64,000 nt of DNA from CAVWSM01 sp963757805 (GTDB lineage: Bacteria; Actinomycetota; Actinomycetes; Jiangellales; Jiangellaceae), in contig CAVWSM010000014.1 in NCBI GenBank assembly GCA_963757805.1, positions 62,001-126,000 of the forward strand, in the 5' to 3' direction. Positions 27,310-36,230 of this stretch are shown piece after piece. Made by a program: the position numbers and the translations under genes. Under the pieces are notes generated by a model. It was given only the letters and a program-made list of their open reading frames with translations, did no database searches and was not told the origin of the DNA. The stretch's first letter is position 1. Each line of letters starts with the position of its first letter.

Positions 27310-28228
27310 GCCTGAATGTGTCGCGCTCTCGGGTGGCGAGTTCGCCATGGGGTCGGTCGACTTCTACCCCGACGAGGGACCGGTGCACCCGGTGAGCGTC
27401 GACGGATTCGGCATCGACGCCTATCCGGTGACCAACGCCCAGTTTCGTGAGTTCGTCGAGGACACCGGATATGTCACGGTGGCCGAGCGGCCGCTGGACG
27501 CCGCGGACTATCCAGGGGTTGCGCCGGCCGACCTCGTACCCGGCGGGACTCGTGTTCACCGGGACCAAGGGCCCAGTCGACCTGCGCGACTGGCGGCAGT
27601 GGTGGACATGGGTGCCCGGCGCCTCCTGGCGTCAGCCGCGAGGGCCGGGGTCGGACCTGACCGGCAAGGAAACACACCCTGTGGTGCAAGTGAGCTTCCA
27701 CGACGCGGCGGCCTACGCGGAGTGGGCCGGCGCCGACCTGCCGACCGAGGCAGAGTGGGAGTACGCGGCGCGCGGCGGCCTCGAGGGTGCGATCTACACC
27801 TGGGGCGACGATCCGCGCCCGGGTGGCCAGCTGATGGCCAACACCTGGCAGGGGCGCTTCCCGTACGACAACAAGGGAGCCGCCGGCTGGGTAGGCACGT
27901 CGCCCGTCGGCTCCTTCCCGCCCAACGGATATGGCCTGCTATGACATGGCCGGCAACGTCTGGGAATGGACGACCGACTTCTACACGCCGACACACGAGC
28001 CTCCGGCGGCGACCTTGCTGCGGGCCGAGCCGGGCTGTCCACAACCCGCAGCGCACCGACGCGACTGGCAGTGCTGAGCCAGGCTCGAGCATTCCGCGTC
28101 GGGTGCTCAAGGGCGGGTCACATCTGTGCGCACCCGAGTACTGCCTTCGCTACCGACCTGCCGCGCGGTCTCCGCAAGCGGTGGACACCGCGACGAGCCA
28201 CATCGGCTTCCGGCTCGTCCGTCGATGA
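27302..28228 (+). CDS. Formylglycine-generating enzyme (three compensating frameshifts)
   Basis: About 307 residues. Three +1 shifts, near 27539 (extra C in CCC), 27937 and 28012, cancel so that the outer frame stays open from start to stop although its middle is nonsense. Correct reading: GGEFAMGSVDFYPDEGPVH, then VFTGTKGPVDLRDWRQWWTW and LPTEAEWEYAARGGL, then YDMAGNVWEWTTDFY, then RVLKGGSHLCAPEYCLRY and DTATSHIGFR. The C-x4-C pair (LCAPEYC) is the copper-binding cysteine pair of true aerobic FGEs, which oxidise a Cys in sulfatases to formylglycine. No sulfatase is in the window. Predicted cytosolic: no signal peptide seen. Confidence 0.8.
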   Translation: MAEPECVALSGGEFAMGSVDFYPDEGPVHPVSVDGFGIDAYPVTNAQFREFVEDTGYVTVAERPLDAADYPGVAPADLVPGGTRVHRDQGPSRPARLAAVVDMGARRLLASAARAGVGPDRQGNTPCGASELPRRGGLRGVGRRRPADRGRVGVRGARRPRGCDLHLGRRSAPGWPADGQHLAGALPVRQQGSRRLGRHVARRLLPAQRIWPAMTWPATSGNGRPTSTRRHTSLRRRPCCGPSRAVHNPQRTDATGSAEPGSSIPRRVLKGGSHLCAPEYCLRYRPAARSPQAVDTATSHIGFRLVRR

Positions 28229-28331
28229 CGTAGAGAGCGTTCGTGGGCACTTCGACGCGCGCGTTGCCCTGCCCGGAGGCAGAGTATGCAGTGTCACCCT
28301 GGCGGGGAAGCGTTCACAACGAGGAGGCAGC

Positions 28332-28748
28332 ATGGGAGTCGGCCCTGTCGACGTGGTCATCATCGGATTCCCGGGCAACAAGTTCACGGGTCAGATAGCC
28401 CCAGCCCTGATGGAGCTCGTGGACACGGGCACCATCCGCGTGGTCGACCTTCTCTTCGTCATGAAGAACGCGGACGGCGTCGTCAGCACGATCGAGGCGC
28501 AGGACCTGGACGCCGAGTCGGGTCCGAGTTTCCTCGCCATCGATGTGGCCCAACCGGGCGCTCTCGGGGTAGAGGACGCGGAGGAGGTCAGCGACGACCT
28601 CGCGCCGAACAGCTCAGCGCTGCTGGTCGCGTTCGAGAACGTCTGGGCGGCCAAGTTTGTCGATGCCTGCCGGGCGGCTGACGCCGTCGTGATCGACCAG
28701 ATCCGCATCCCGGCCGACGTCGTCGAGGCCGTCGTCGCCGCACGCTAG
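28332..28748 (+). CDS. DUF6325 family protein
   Basis: 138 residues. Begins VDVVIIGFPGNKFTGQIAPALMELV and continues TGTIRVVDLLFVMKNADG, the conserved text of a small actinobacterial family (DUF6325) related to DUF1269 membrane-associated proteins. A GAGGAGG site sits five bases before the ATG. It is followed 33 bases later by a SHOCT protein; this pairing recurs in actinobacteria as far as I recall. Function unknown. Confidence 0.75.
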   Translation: MGVGPVDVVIIGFPGNKFTGQIAPALMELVDTGTIRVVDLLFVMKNADGVVSTIEAQDLDAESGPSFLAIDVAQPGALGVEDAEEVSDDLAPNSSALLVAFENVWAAKFVDACRAADAVVIDQIRIPADVVEAVVAAR

Positions 28749-28781
28749 ACAAGAGAAATCCAAGAACGGAGAGGTAACCAC

Positions 28782-29057
28782 ATGGGTCTCCTACGCATGG
28801 CAACCCGGACGGCCGTTGTCGCCGGGACGGCGACCGCGGTGTCGGGCCGAGTCGCACGCCGTCAGGCCGCCAGGTACGACCAACAAGCCGCACCGCAGCA
28901 AGCGCAGGCTGCGCCGCCCCCGCCGCCCCCACCCGCACCCGCCCCACAGCAGGACGAGTCGATGGCCCAGCTGCAGCAGCTCGCGCAGCTGCACAGCCAG
29001 GGGGTGCTCTCCGACGACGAGTTCGCGGCTGCAAAGGCCAAGATCCTCGGGATCTGA
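28782..29057 (+). CDS. Small SHOCT-domain protein
   Basis: 91 residues: an Ala/Arg-rich start, a Gln/Pro-rich linker with a seven-proline run, and a C-terminal SHOCT motif (QLQQLAQLHSQGVLSDDEFAAAKAKIL). GGAGAGG precedes the ATG. Partner of the DUF6325 gene. Function unknown. Confidence 0.75.
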   Translation: MGLLRMATRTAVVAGTATAVSGRVARRQAARYDQQAAPQQAQAAPPPPPPPAPAPQQDESMAQLQQLAQLHSQGVLSDDEFAAAKAKILGI

Positions 29058-29078
29058 CGGGCCGTCCCGGCGGTTCGA

Positions 29079-29855
29079 GTGACTGAAGCTGAGGCGTATT
29101 CACGGCTGGCTGGGATCTACGACGAGATCGTCGTGGATCCCTGCCATGATCGCTGGGCCACATACCTCCACGAGCTGTGGGACTCGGACGAGGCCGGTGT
29201 GCACGCCGTACTGGACGTCTGCTGCGGCACCGGTCTGATGGCCCGCGAGCTCGTCGCCCTCGGGTATCGCGTCGTCGGCGTGGACGGCTCGGCCGCGATG
29301 CTTGCCCGGGCCCACCGCCTCCTCGGCCCGAAGGTGGTCCTGCTGCAAAGGACGCTTCCGGACCTGACGGTGGGTGGCGTCTTCGACGCGGCGATTTCCA
29401 CGTTCGACGCGCTGAACTACCTCACACCCGACGAGCTGCGCGCGACCATCGTCGCCATATCCCGCCGACTCCGTGTCGGCGGCTGGCTCGTCTTCGATTT
29501 GCACACCGACACGATGATGGACTTCGCCGAGTCCAACCCCGTCGTTACAGGCGACGCCTACGGGCACCACTTCACCATCGTCAACGCCGTAGACGTCGCC
29601 GCACGAACCTGCGACACAAGGATCGACATCACCCGGACCAGCGACGGTGACACGTTCAGCGAGCACCATCGCCAGTACTTCTTCACCGACGGGCAGGTCC
29701 GCAGGGCGCTGGTCGATGCAGGTTTCGGAGAGTTGGCCGTCACCGACGAGTACAGCCACGAGCCCGTCGGCGGGTCGACCCTGCGAGCGACCTGGGCCGC
29801 CCGTCGGGTGGTGGGGGAATCACACTGGCCGGCAAGCCAGTCGCGGGTTCAGTAG
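29079..29855 (+). CDS. Class I SAM-dependent methyltransferase
   Basis: 258 residues. Motif I VLDVCCGTGLMARELVALG, motif II VVGVDGSAAMLARA, post-I region FDAAISTFDALNYL and a late LRVGGWLVFDLHT give a complete Rossmann methyltransferase. The GTG start at 29079 lies 22 bases after the SHOCT stop, so it may end that operon. The methyl acceptor cannot be told. It overlaps the convergent DUF7144 gene by seven bases. Confidence 0.83.
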   Translation: MTEAEAYSRLAGIYDEIVVDPCHDRWATYLHELWDSDEAGVHAVLDVCCGTGLMARELVALGYRVVGVDGSAAMLARAHRLLGPKVVLLQRTLPDLTVGGVFDAAISTFDALNYLTPDELRATIVAISRRLRVGGWLVFDLHTDTMMDFAESNPVVTGDAYGHHFTIVNAVDVAARTCDTRIDITRTSDGDTFSEHHRQYFFTDGQVRRALVDAGFGELAVTDEYSHEPVGGSTLRATWAARRVVGESHWPASQSRVQ

Positions 29856-30265
29856 GCCTCGTCTGCACCACGGTAGGTCGCGAGCCCCCAGATGATGAAG
29901 ACGTCGACGGCGATGATGATGATGGACCAGATCGGGTAGTAGGGCAGCCAGAGGAAGTTGGCGATCGCCGACAGGATCGCAAAGAAGATGCCGACGAACC
30001 GGGCAACAGGGTTGCCGGTGAAGATGAACAACCCAGCCGCCGCGATGAGCAGGCCCAAGATGAGGTGAATCCAGCCCCACGTGGTGGTGTCGATGTCGAA
30101 CGTGTAGCCGCGTACTCGCACGAAGAACTCGTCGTCGAGGACAGCGACGAGTCCCTGGAAGAACTGGAAGATCCCGACCATCAGCATCAGCGAGCCGGCG
30201 AACACGGCCGCGCCGGCCGCCCAAGGGCTGCCGTCTCTACCCGTCTGGCGCGTGGTGTCTGTCAC
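29849..30265 (-). CDS. DUF7144 family membrane protein
   Basis: 138 residues with four predicted helices; WAAGAAVFAGSLMLMVGIFQFFQGL, then VRGYTFDIDTTTWGWIHLI and PYYPIWSIIIIAVDVFIIWGL are typical of this actinobacterial four-helix family. Function unknown. It lies 72 bases after the GAP family gene on the same strand and may be co-transcribed. Confidence 0.75.
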   Translation of the reverse strand: MTDTTRQTGRDGSPWAAGAAVFAGSLMLMVGIFQFFQGLVAVLDDEFFVRVRGYTFDIDTTTWGWIHLILGLLIAAAGLFIFTGNPVARFVGIFFAILSAIANFLWLPYYPIWSIIIIAVDVFIIWGLATYRGADEAY

Positions 30266-30337
30266 TGTGATTCCCCTCTCCGTCTTGTCTGAGGGGAGTT
30301 TCCCGTTACGGACCAGAATCCGCCACTGGAACGATCA

Positions 30338-31006
30338 TCACGCGAGGCCGCCGATGCCCTTGCCGATGAGGTTGGCCCCGATGACGCCGAGCAGGACAGC
30401 CATGATGACCGCGTTGTCCCGGACCAAGATCTCGCGGAGCTCACCAAGGGGCTTGGCCATGCGGTCCTTGGCGACCAAGTAGGCGATCACGGGGATGGCG
30501 ACGGTAGACGCAGCGATGACGGTGAAGATCGCGACACTCGTCACGACGCCACCCGTCGAAAGCTCGGCCGCTCCGATGGTGACGCCCGCGCCGAGGCACA
30601 TGATGAGGTTCTTGGGGTTGAGAGCCGACAGCAGGAATCCAAGGCCAGCTGCTTTGCCGAACGTGAACGTGTCGATGGCCGACATCCATTTCGGCAGGGC
30701 TGGCTCGGTGCCGGCTCTGGGTCGCTTGCGCCACTGCCCCACGGCGAGCAGCAGGCACAGAGCGCCGAGCACGATTTTGAGCCACGACGCCCATGCCGGC
30801 GGCTCGCCGCCCTCGTGCACCGAGTCGGACAGCAACAACACGATGGTCGTCGTCAGGACGATCCCGACGATCCACCCGACGAGAAACCCGAGGCTCGTGC
30901 TCCCCGCGCGGGGCGAGAGCAGCATCAGGATCACGGCGATGATGGGGATCGGGCTGATCGCCACACCCACCGCGAGCGGGAGCAGGTCGCCGACCACCTC
31001 GCCCAT
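30338..31006 (-). CDS. GAP family (LysE-like) membrane protein
   Basis: 222 residues, six predicted helices. Start LLPLAVGVAISPIPIIAVILMLLSPRA and GFLLSALNPKNLIMCLGAGVTIG match the GAP/Sap (peptidoglycolipid-addressing) family of the LysE superfamily, some members of which export lipids in mycobacteria. The ATG at 31006 is preceded by GGGAGGG; the in-frame ATG at 31027 is not. Substrate unknown. A long inverted repeat lies just upstream. Confidence 0.8.
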   Translation of the reverse strand: MGEVVGDLLPLAVGVAISPIPIIAVILMLLSPRAGSTSLGFLVGWIVGIVLTTTIVLLLSDSVHEGGEPPAWASWLKIVLGALCLLLAVGQWRKRPRAGTEPALPKWMSAIDTFTFGKAAGLGFLLSALNPKNLIMCLGAGVTIGAAELSTGGVVTSVAIFTVIAASTVAIPVIAYLVAKDRMAKPLGELREILVRDNAVIMAVLLGVIGANLIGKGIGGLA

Positions 31007-31030
31007 GAGATGACCCTCCCACGCCATCCA

Positions 31031-31087
31031 AGACTGAAGCGCCGTGCAGGACGCGCCCGACGCGTGTCGTGCACGGCGCTTCAGTCT
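31031..31087. repeat. Perfect 18-bp inverted repeat between divergent genes
   Basis: AGACTGAAGCGCCGTGCA (31031-31048) and its exact reverse complement (31070-31087) flank a 21-base GC-rich loop. The element sits between the GAP gene start (31006, minus) and the YihY gene (31174, plus). A terminator is not expected between two 5' ends, so it may be a leader hairpin or a protein site. Confidence 0.75.
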
Positions 31088-31173
31088 GTGGCGCCAGCCA
31101 TGATCGCGTAGGTCGTGGTGATCCGCACTCGCAAGTGATCACAGCTCGAGTCCAGGTGGTTGGCGCAGCGTCC

Positions 31174-32064
31174 ATGCCCGAGAATCGCGCAGTGAGCACA
31201 GGTCTGGTGGCGGCACTACGAGGTACCGCAGGCCGCGCCGCCGCGTTCCCACTGCGTACGATCGCGCGGACCGCTCGCGGCATGGCTGATGTCGAGATCT
31301 TCGACCGAGCCATGACGCTTGCGGCGCAAGCCTTCACGTCCATCCTTCCAGTGATGATCGCGTTGGCCACGCTCAACCCGCTTCGCGAGGGCACGGTCGG
31401 CGCTGCAATGGCCGACACGCTTCAGCTCGATGATGCGACCCGGCAGGCGCTGGTGGGATCGCTGCCGGATGAAGACTCGACGGCGGTCAGCGCCTTCGGC
31501 GTCATCGGTGTCCTGGTGATCCTCATTTCCGCGACCAGTTTCTCCCGCGCGCTGACCCGCAGCTATGCCCGGGCTTGGTCGATCGAGCGGCCCAAGGGTC
31601 TGTCGATCGCATGGCGATGGTTGGCCGTCGTCATCGGCCTCGCTCTGGTGACGTTCGTTCAGTACTCCCTGCGGCGCGCTCTGGAAGGTGAGCCGCTCAG
31701 CGACTTGCTCGAGGCAGTCGCGGTCTTTGTCGCGTACGGAGCTTTGTTCCTGTGGGTGCCGTGGCTGCTGCTTGCCGGCTTGTTGCCGGCCCGCTGCCTC
31801 CTGCCAGGCGCGGTGCTGATGGGCTTCGCCGGGGTGCTGCTCTCGGTGGCCAGCGGCATCTACTTGCCGCGAGCGCTGAGCGTGGGAGCGCGCCAGTTCG
31901 GCGCGCTCGGCATCGCGTTCACGTACCTGTCATGGTTGTTCGTCGTCGGTTTTGCCATAGTCCTCACTACGGTCTTGGGTCGGGTGCTCTACACGGACGA
32001 GGGCTGGCTGGGCCGCCAACTGCGAGCCGGTGCGACAGCGTCGCCGGCATGGGCGCACCAGTGA
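31174..32064 (+). CDS. YihY/BrkB family membrane protein
   Basis: 296 residues, six helices. The IFDRAMTLAAQAFTSILPVMIA segment and GRQFGALGIAFTYLSWLFVVGFAIVLTTVLGRVL-like end (here starting RQFGALG) identify the YihY/virulence factor BrkB (once called RNase BN) family, likely a transporter of unknown substrate. ATG at 31174 is used as it lies nearest to the conserved region; 31192 GTG is possible. SulP follows 30 bases later. Confidence 0.8.
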   Translation: MPENRAVSTGLVAALRGTAGRAAAFPLRTIARTARGMADVEIFDRAMTLAAQAFTSILPVMIALATLNPLREGTVGAAMADTLQLDDATRQALVGSLPDEDSTAVSAFGVIGVLVILISATSFSRALTRSYARAWSIERPKGLSIAWRWLAVVIGLALVTFVQYSLRRALEGEPLSDLLEAVAVFVAYGALFLWVPWLLLAGLLPARCLLPGAVLMGFAGVLLSVASGIYLPRALSVGARQFGALGIAFTYLSWLFVVGFAIVLTTVLGRVLYTDEGWLGRQLRAGATASPAWAHQ

Positions 32065-32094
32065 GCGCAACGACCAGAGGTGGGGGTTGAGCCC

Positions 32095-33819
32095 ATGGCT
32101 GGGACGCCGGTGTTGTTCGGGTCGCTCCGGGGTTATCAGGGCGGGTGGCTCCGTCCCGATGTGATCGCCGGTCTCACCGTCTGGGCGGTGCTCGTACCGG
32201 AATCGCTTGCATACGCCACGATCGCGGGTGTCCCTCCGGTGGTGGGCCTCTACGCGGCCGTGCCCGCACTCGTCATCTATGCGTTGCTCGGTAGCTCGCG
32301 GCACCTGGTCGTCGGCCCCATGTCCGCGACGGCCGCACTGTCCGCAGCGATCGTCGCGGACTTTGCGGCAGCCGGGTCCGACGACTTCGTGACGTTGACG
32401 GCGGCGCTGGCCATTGTGACGGGCATATTGGGCGTCATCGCGGGATTGCTGCGCCTCGGCTTTGTGGCGTCCTTCATCTCCGAGCCGGTGCTCAAGGGCT
32501 TCATTGTCGGGTTGGCCCTCACGATCATCATCGGCCAGGTGCCGAAGTTGCTCGGAATCGAGGGTGGCGAGGGCAACTTCTTCGAGAAGCTATGGCACAT
32601 CCTGACGCACCTCGGCGACACCGACTGGCGCACGCTTGTGGTGGGAGCGGTGAGTCTCGCTGTCGTGCTGGGCTTGCGTCGCTGGTTGCCGCTGGTGCCC
32701 GGCTCACTTGTCGCGGTCCTCTTCGGCATTGCGGCGGTGGGCCTGTTCGACCTTGACGACAAGGGCGTATCCATCGTCGGGCACATCGACTCGGGGCTGC
32801 CGTCGATCGGGCTGCCGGACGCTCCGCTGTCCGACTACCTGGCTCTCGTCGGTCCAGCGGTGGGCTTGCTGCTCATCGGCTTCGCCGAGGGGCTCGGCGC
32901 AGCGAAGACATACGCTGCGCGCGCCGGCTATGACATCGACCCCAACCGCGAGCTCATCGGCCTGGGCGGCGCCAACCTCGGCTCGGGTATCGCGTCGGGC
33001 ATGGTCGTCAACGGCAGCCTGTCCAAGACCGCAGTCAATGGCGGTGCCGGGGCGCGCTCGCAGGTGTCGGGCCTCACGGTGGCCGCGCTGACAGTCATCA
33101 CGCTGCTGTTCCTCACCGGACTCTTCGAGAATCTGCCGGAGGCCACGCTCGCGGCAGTCGTGATTGCCGCGGTCATCGAGCTCGTCGACGTCGAAGCGCT
33201 GCGCCGCCTCTACCGTGTCTGGGCCGGTCCGGTTGGCGGGATGCGGTCGGTGACCGCACGAGCAGACTTCTACGCCGCGCTTGCTGCGATGTTGGGAGTC
33301 CTGGTCTTCGACACTCTGCCTGGCCTCTTCATCGGGATCGCGGTGTCGGTAGTCCTTCTGCTCGCACGCGCGTCCCGACCCCATGTCGCACGTCTGGTCC
33401 GGCTTCACACCGACGACGGTCGCGCCGCCTGGGTCGACGTGGCCCGGCACCCGGAGGTGATCCCTGACGAGGATGTCGTGGTCCTACGGGTGGAGTCCGG
33501 GTTGTTCTTCGCCAACGCCGAGCACGTACGCGACACCGTGCGGCACGCTTCAGGGCTGGAGACCCGGGCCGTAGTGCTGGACGGCGAGACGATGCCGTAC
33601 ATCGATGTCACGGCCGCGCAGATGCTGAGCCAACTGGCGCGTGACCTACAACGCGACGGTGTTCAGCTGATACTCGTACGCAGCATCGGTCAGGTGCGAG
33701 ACGTCATCCGGCGGGCCGGTGAGGAGCCCGTCGTTGCCGTCTACACCACGATCGACGAGGCGGTCGCCGCCGCGCGATCGGCAGCCGACGGCGCGCCGGG
33801 GGACGCGTCGACGGCGTGA
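32095..33819 (+). CDS. SulP/SLC26 anion permease with STAS domain
   Basis: 574 residues. About 12 helices, with the SulP opening PDVIAGLTVWAVLVPESLAYATIAGVPPVVGLYAA and the later GLGAAKTYAARAGYDIDPNRELIGLGGANLGSG (first part GLGAAKTYAARAGYDID). The last 130 residues are a cytosolic STAS domain (VVVLRVESGLFFANAEHV, AVVLDGETMPYIDVTAAQML). Sulfate, bicarbonate or another anion could be carried. ATG at 32095 is chosen; a GTG at 32080 is in frame. Ends two bases before the convergent LacI gene. Confidence 0.87.
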   Translation: MAGTPVLFGSLRGYQGGWLRPDVIAGLTVWAVLVPESLAYATIAGVPPVVGLYAAVPALVIYALLGSSRHLVVGPMSATAALSAAIVADFAAAGSDDFVTLTAALAIVTGILGVIAGLLRLGFVASFISEPVLKGFIVGLALTIIIGQVPKLLGIEGGEGNFFEKLWHILTHLGDTDWRTLVVGAVSLAVVLGLRRWLPLVPGSLVAVLFGIAAVGLFDLDDKGVSIVGHIDSGLPSIGLPDAPLSDYLALVGPAVGLLLIGFAEGLGAAKTYAARAGYDIDPNRELIGLGGANLGSGIASGMVVNGSLSKTAVNGGAGARSQVSGLTVAALTVITLLFLTGLFENLPEATLAAVVIAAVIELVDVEALRRLYRVWAGPVGGMRSVTARADFYAALAAMLGVLVFDTLPGLFIGIAVSVVLLLARASRPHVARLVRLHTDDGRAAWVDVARHPEVIPDEDVVVLRVESGLFFANAEHVRDTVRHASGLETRAVVLDGETMPYIDVTAAQMLSQLARDLQRDGVQLILVRSIGQVRDVIRRAGEEPVVAVYTTIDEAVAAARSAADGAPGDASTA

Positions 33820-33821
33820 GC

Positions 33822-34859
33822 TTAGATCGCCGCCGCCGCCTTCTTGCTCGGCTTTGCCCGGATCTCACCGGAACCGCGCGCGATGAGAGTTGTCGGCAGC
33901 ACCACGTTGCGGCGTGGCCCGTCGTCGCCGTCCAGCCGGCGCAGCAGGAGGTCGGCGGCCGTGTGTCCGACGGCGGCAACGTCCTGTCGGATCACTGTGA
34001 TCGCCGGCTCGACAAGGTCGGACATCGGGAAGTCATCGAATCCCACGAGGGCGACCGCGCGGGCCAAACCGAGCCGACGCAGGGCTCGCGCGGCGCCGAT
34101 GGCGTTGACGTTGCGGCCGGCGAAGATCGCCGTCGGAGGGTGGTCACTCGCGAAGAGGTTCTCGGTAGCCTGCTGCGCCGCCTCGCTGGTGCGCACGTCA
34201 AGGCGTACCAATGCGGCATCGAACGAGACCCCAGCCGCTGCCAGCGCAGCCTCGTATCCCGCGAGCCGTTCGGCAGCGGTCGCGATGCGAATCAGGTCGC
34301 CGATGAAGGCGATCCGTCGGTGCCCGTGCTTGATGAGATGCCGCACCGCAGTCTGCGCACCGCCACGGTTGTCGACGACGACTGAGTCGAGCGGGATGAA
34401 ACTGGGCGGACGGTCGACCACAACCACTGCCAGCCCGGCGCGCACCTCGGTCTGCAGGTAGGACTGGTCCGACGACGCGGGCATGAGGATAAGACCGTCG
34501 ACGCGGCGGGCGATGAAACTAGTGACGAGCTCTCGCTCCCGCGCCTCCTCTTCGTCAAGGCTGGACGACATCACGACCACGCCCCGCTCGCGCGCGAGAT
34601 CCTCGACGGCGCGGAGCAGCTGGGCCGAGTAGTCGTTGCTCAAGTCCTGCACGAGAACTCCCAACGAAGCCGTGCGCGCGCCCCGCCGAAGGTTGCTGGC
34701 CGCGAGGTTGTGCCGGTAGTGCAGCTGGGCCACCGCTCGGTTGACCCGCTCGACCATCTCCGGGGAGACCCCGGTCTCGTCGTTGACGACACGGGACACC
34801 GTCTTGAGGCTGACGCCTGCGAGCGCCGCGACGTCGCGCATCGTCGCGCGGACCCCCAT
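33822..34859 (-). CDS. LacI-family transcriptional repressor
   Basis: 345 residues. Residues about 7-55 are the LacI helix-turn-helix and hinge (MRDVAALAGVSLKTVSRVVN, then LHYRHNLAASNLRRG). The rest is a type I periplasmic-binding-like effector domain (VVDNRGGAQTAVRHLIKHGH, ALVGFDDFPMSDLVEPAITV). GGAGGG precedes the ATG. It is divergent from a sugar ABC operon, and two matching operators lie in between, so it probably represses both itself and the transporter until sugar binds. Confidence 0.9.
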   Translation of the reverse strand: MGVRATMRDVAALAGVSLKTVSRVVNDETGVSPEMVERVNRAVAQLHYRHNLAASNLRRGARTASLGVLVQDLSNDYSAQLLRAVEDLARERGVVVMSSSLDEEEARERELVTSFIARRVDGLILMPASSDQSYLQTEVRAGLAVVVVDRPPSFIPLDSVVVDNRGGAQTAVRHLIKHGHRRIAFIGDLIRIATAAERLAGYEAALAAAGVSFDAALVRLDVRTSEAAQQATENLFASDHPPTAIFAGRNVNAIGAARALRRLGLARAVALVGFDDFPMSDLVEPAITVIRQDVAAVGHTAADLLLRRLDGDDGPRRNVVLPTTLIARGSGEIRAKPSKKAAAAI

Positions 34860-34894
34860 GGTGGTGCCCTCCTCAGGTCGGACTGTTCATCGGC

Positions 34895-34912
34895 CTAGAC
34901 AACGATGTCTCA
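34895..34912. promoter_or_regulatory. LacI-type operator O1 (imperfect palindrome)
   Basis: CTAGACAACGATGTCTCA matches the perfect site at 34973 at 15 of 18 positions. It lies 36 bases upstream of the lacI-type start, suited to autoregulation. Confidence 0.75.
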
Positions 34913-34972
34913 AACTTGCAACTTTCTCAGCCAAAGTCCTTGACGTCGACACTAATTCGTAACCTACTGTTT

Positions 34973-34990
34973 CTAGACAACGTTGTCTAG
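34973..34990. promoter_or_regulatory. LacI-type operator O2 (perfect palindrome) at sugar operon promoter
   Basis: CTAGACAACGTTGTCTAG is a perfect 18-bp palindrome with the central CG of LacI-family sites, 51 bases before the binding-protein start. A likely -35 TTGACG (34940-34945) lies 27 bases upstream, with TACTGT (34965-34970) as a possible -10, so bound repressor would block the transcription start. Confidence 0.82.
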
Positions 34991-35040
34991 CGCTTACGAC
35001 CGGGCCGCTAGGGCCGCAAGAAGACAGGGAGGCAGAGGCA

Positions 35041-36134
35041 TGACCAGACGCACCTATTCGCCTCGGAGGGCGGCGGTCCTCCTGGCCGCGGCCGCCGCGG
35101 GCTCGCTCGTTCTCGGTGCCTGCGGTGGCGACGACGACTCCGGCAGCGCGACCAGCGGTGACGGCGAGGAGGTCGCCGTTGCGCTGATCACCAAGAACTC
35201 CACCAACCCGTTCTTCGTGGCTATGCAGGACGGCGCGAAGGAGGCCGGCGAGTCCGAAGCCGTGAGTGTGACGGTCGCCGCGGGCAAGGAGGACGGTGAT
35301 GAGGAAGGCCAGGTGCAGGCCATCGAGGAGGCCATCGCCCGAGGCGACAAGGGGATCCTGATCACGCCCAACGGGCCAGGGGTCAATCCTGCGATCGAGC
35401 GCGCCCGCGAGGCGGGGTTGTTCGTCATCGCGCTCGATACGCCACCCGACCCTGCAGAGACGGTGGACATCACCTTTGCCACTGACAACTTCAAGGCCGG
35501 CGAGCTCATCGGCCAGTGGACGGCGGCCCAGCTTGGTGGGCAGAAGGCCACGATTGCGATGCTCGACCTGTTCAACGACAAGATCGTCTCGGTCGACTAC
35601 AACCGCGACCAGGGCTTCCTCACGGGAATGGGGATCGACACCGCCGACGAGGCCAAGAACGGCGACGAGGCAGCGACCGGGAGCTACTCCGGAGGCGAGT
35701 ACGAGATCGTCTGTAACGAGCCGACCGAGGGCGCCGAGGACGGCGGCCGCACCGCCATGGAGAACTGCTTGACCCAGAACCCGAGCATCAACGTGGTCTA
35801 CACGATCAACGAGCCGGCCGCGGTGGGTGCCCACAAGGCGCTCGAGGCTGCGGGGGCGACCGGCAACGTCCTCGTCGTCTCCGTCGACGGCGGCTGCGAC
35901 GGTGTCCAGCAAGTCAAGGACGGCGTGATCGGGGCGACGTCACAGCAGTATCCCCTCAAGATGGCCGAGCTCGGCGTCCAGGCGATCGCCGAGATCGCGC
36001 GTGGTGGAGACACACCGGAGGTCACACAGGGACTCGACTTCTTCGACACCGGAGTCGCGCTCGTCACCGACACTCCCGTGGACGGCGTCGAGAGCATCGA
36101 CACCACCGAGGGTTCGGAGCTGTGCTGGGGCTGA
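35041..36134 (+). CDS. Sugar ABC transporter substrate-binding lipoprotein
   Basis: 364 residues. Lipobox LGAC (Cys about residue 24), then a type I binding fold of the ribose/fructose class: VAVALITKNSTNPFFVAMQDGAK, ITPNGPGVNPAIERAREAGLFVIALDTPP, VVYTINEPAAVGAHKALEAAG, VSVDGGCDGVQQVKDG. Closest in style to FrcB (fructose) by recall. GGGAGG precedes the ATG. First gene of the LacI-controlled operon, followed after 96 bases by the permease. Confidence 0.88.
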
Positions 36135-36230
36135 CCAACCCCCGCTGACGGTTGGATCGGCGGGGCCGCGAGTCCGGCCTCGCCGACCAATCACCTGATT
36201 CTGTGAACTGCCAACGGCACGGAGGTCGCC

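Noticed and set aside
27302..28228. FGE gene as a decayed pseudogene
   Set aside because: All domain landmarks and both cysteines survive, and the three shifts match the insertion bias seen in other intact genes.
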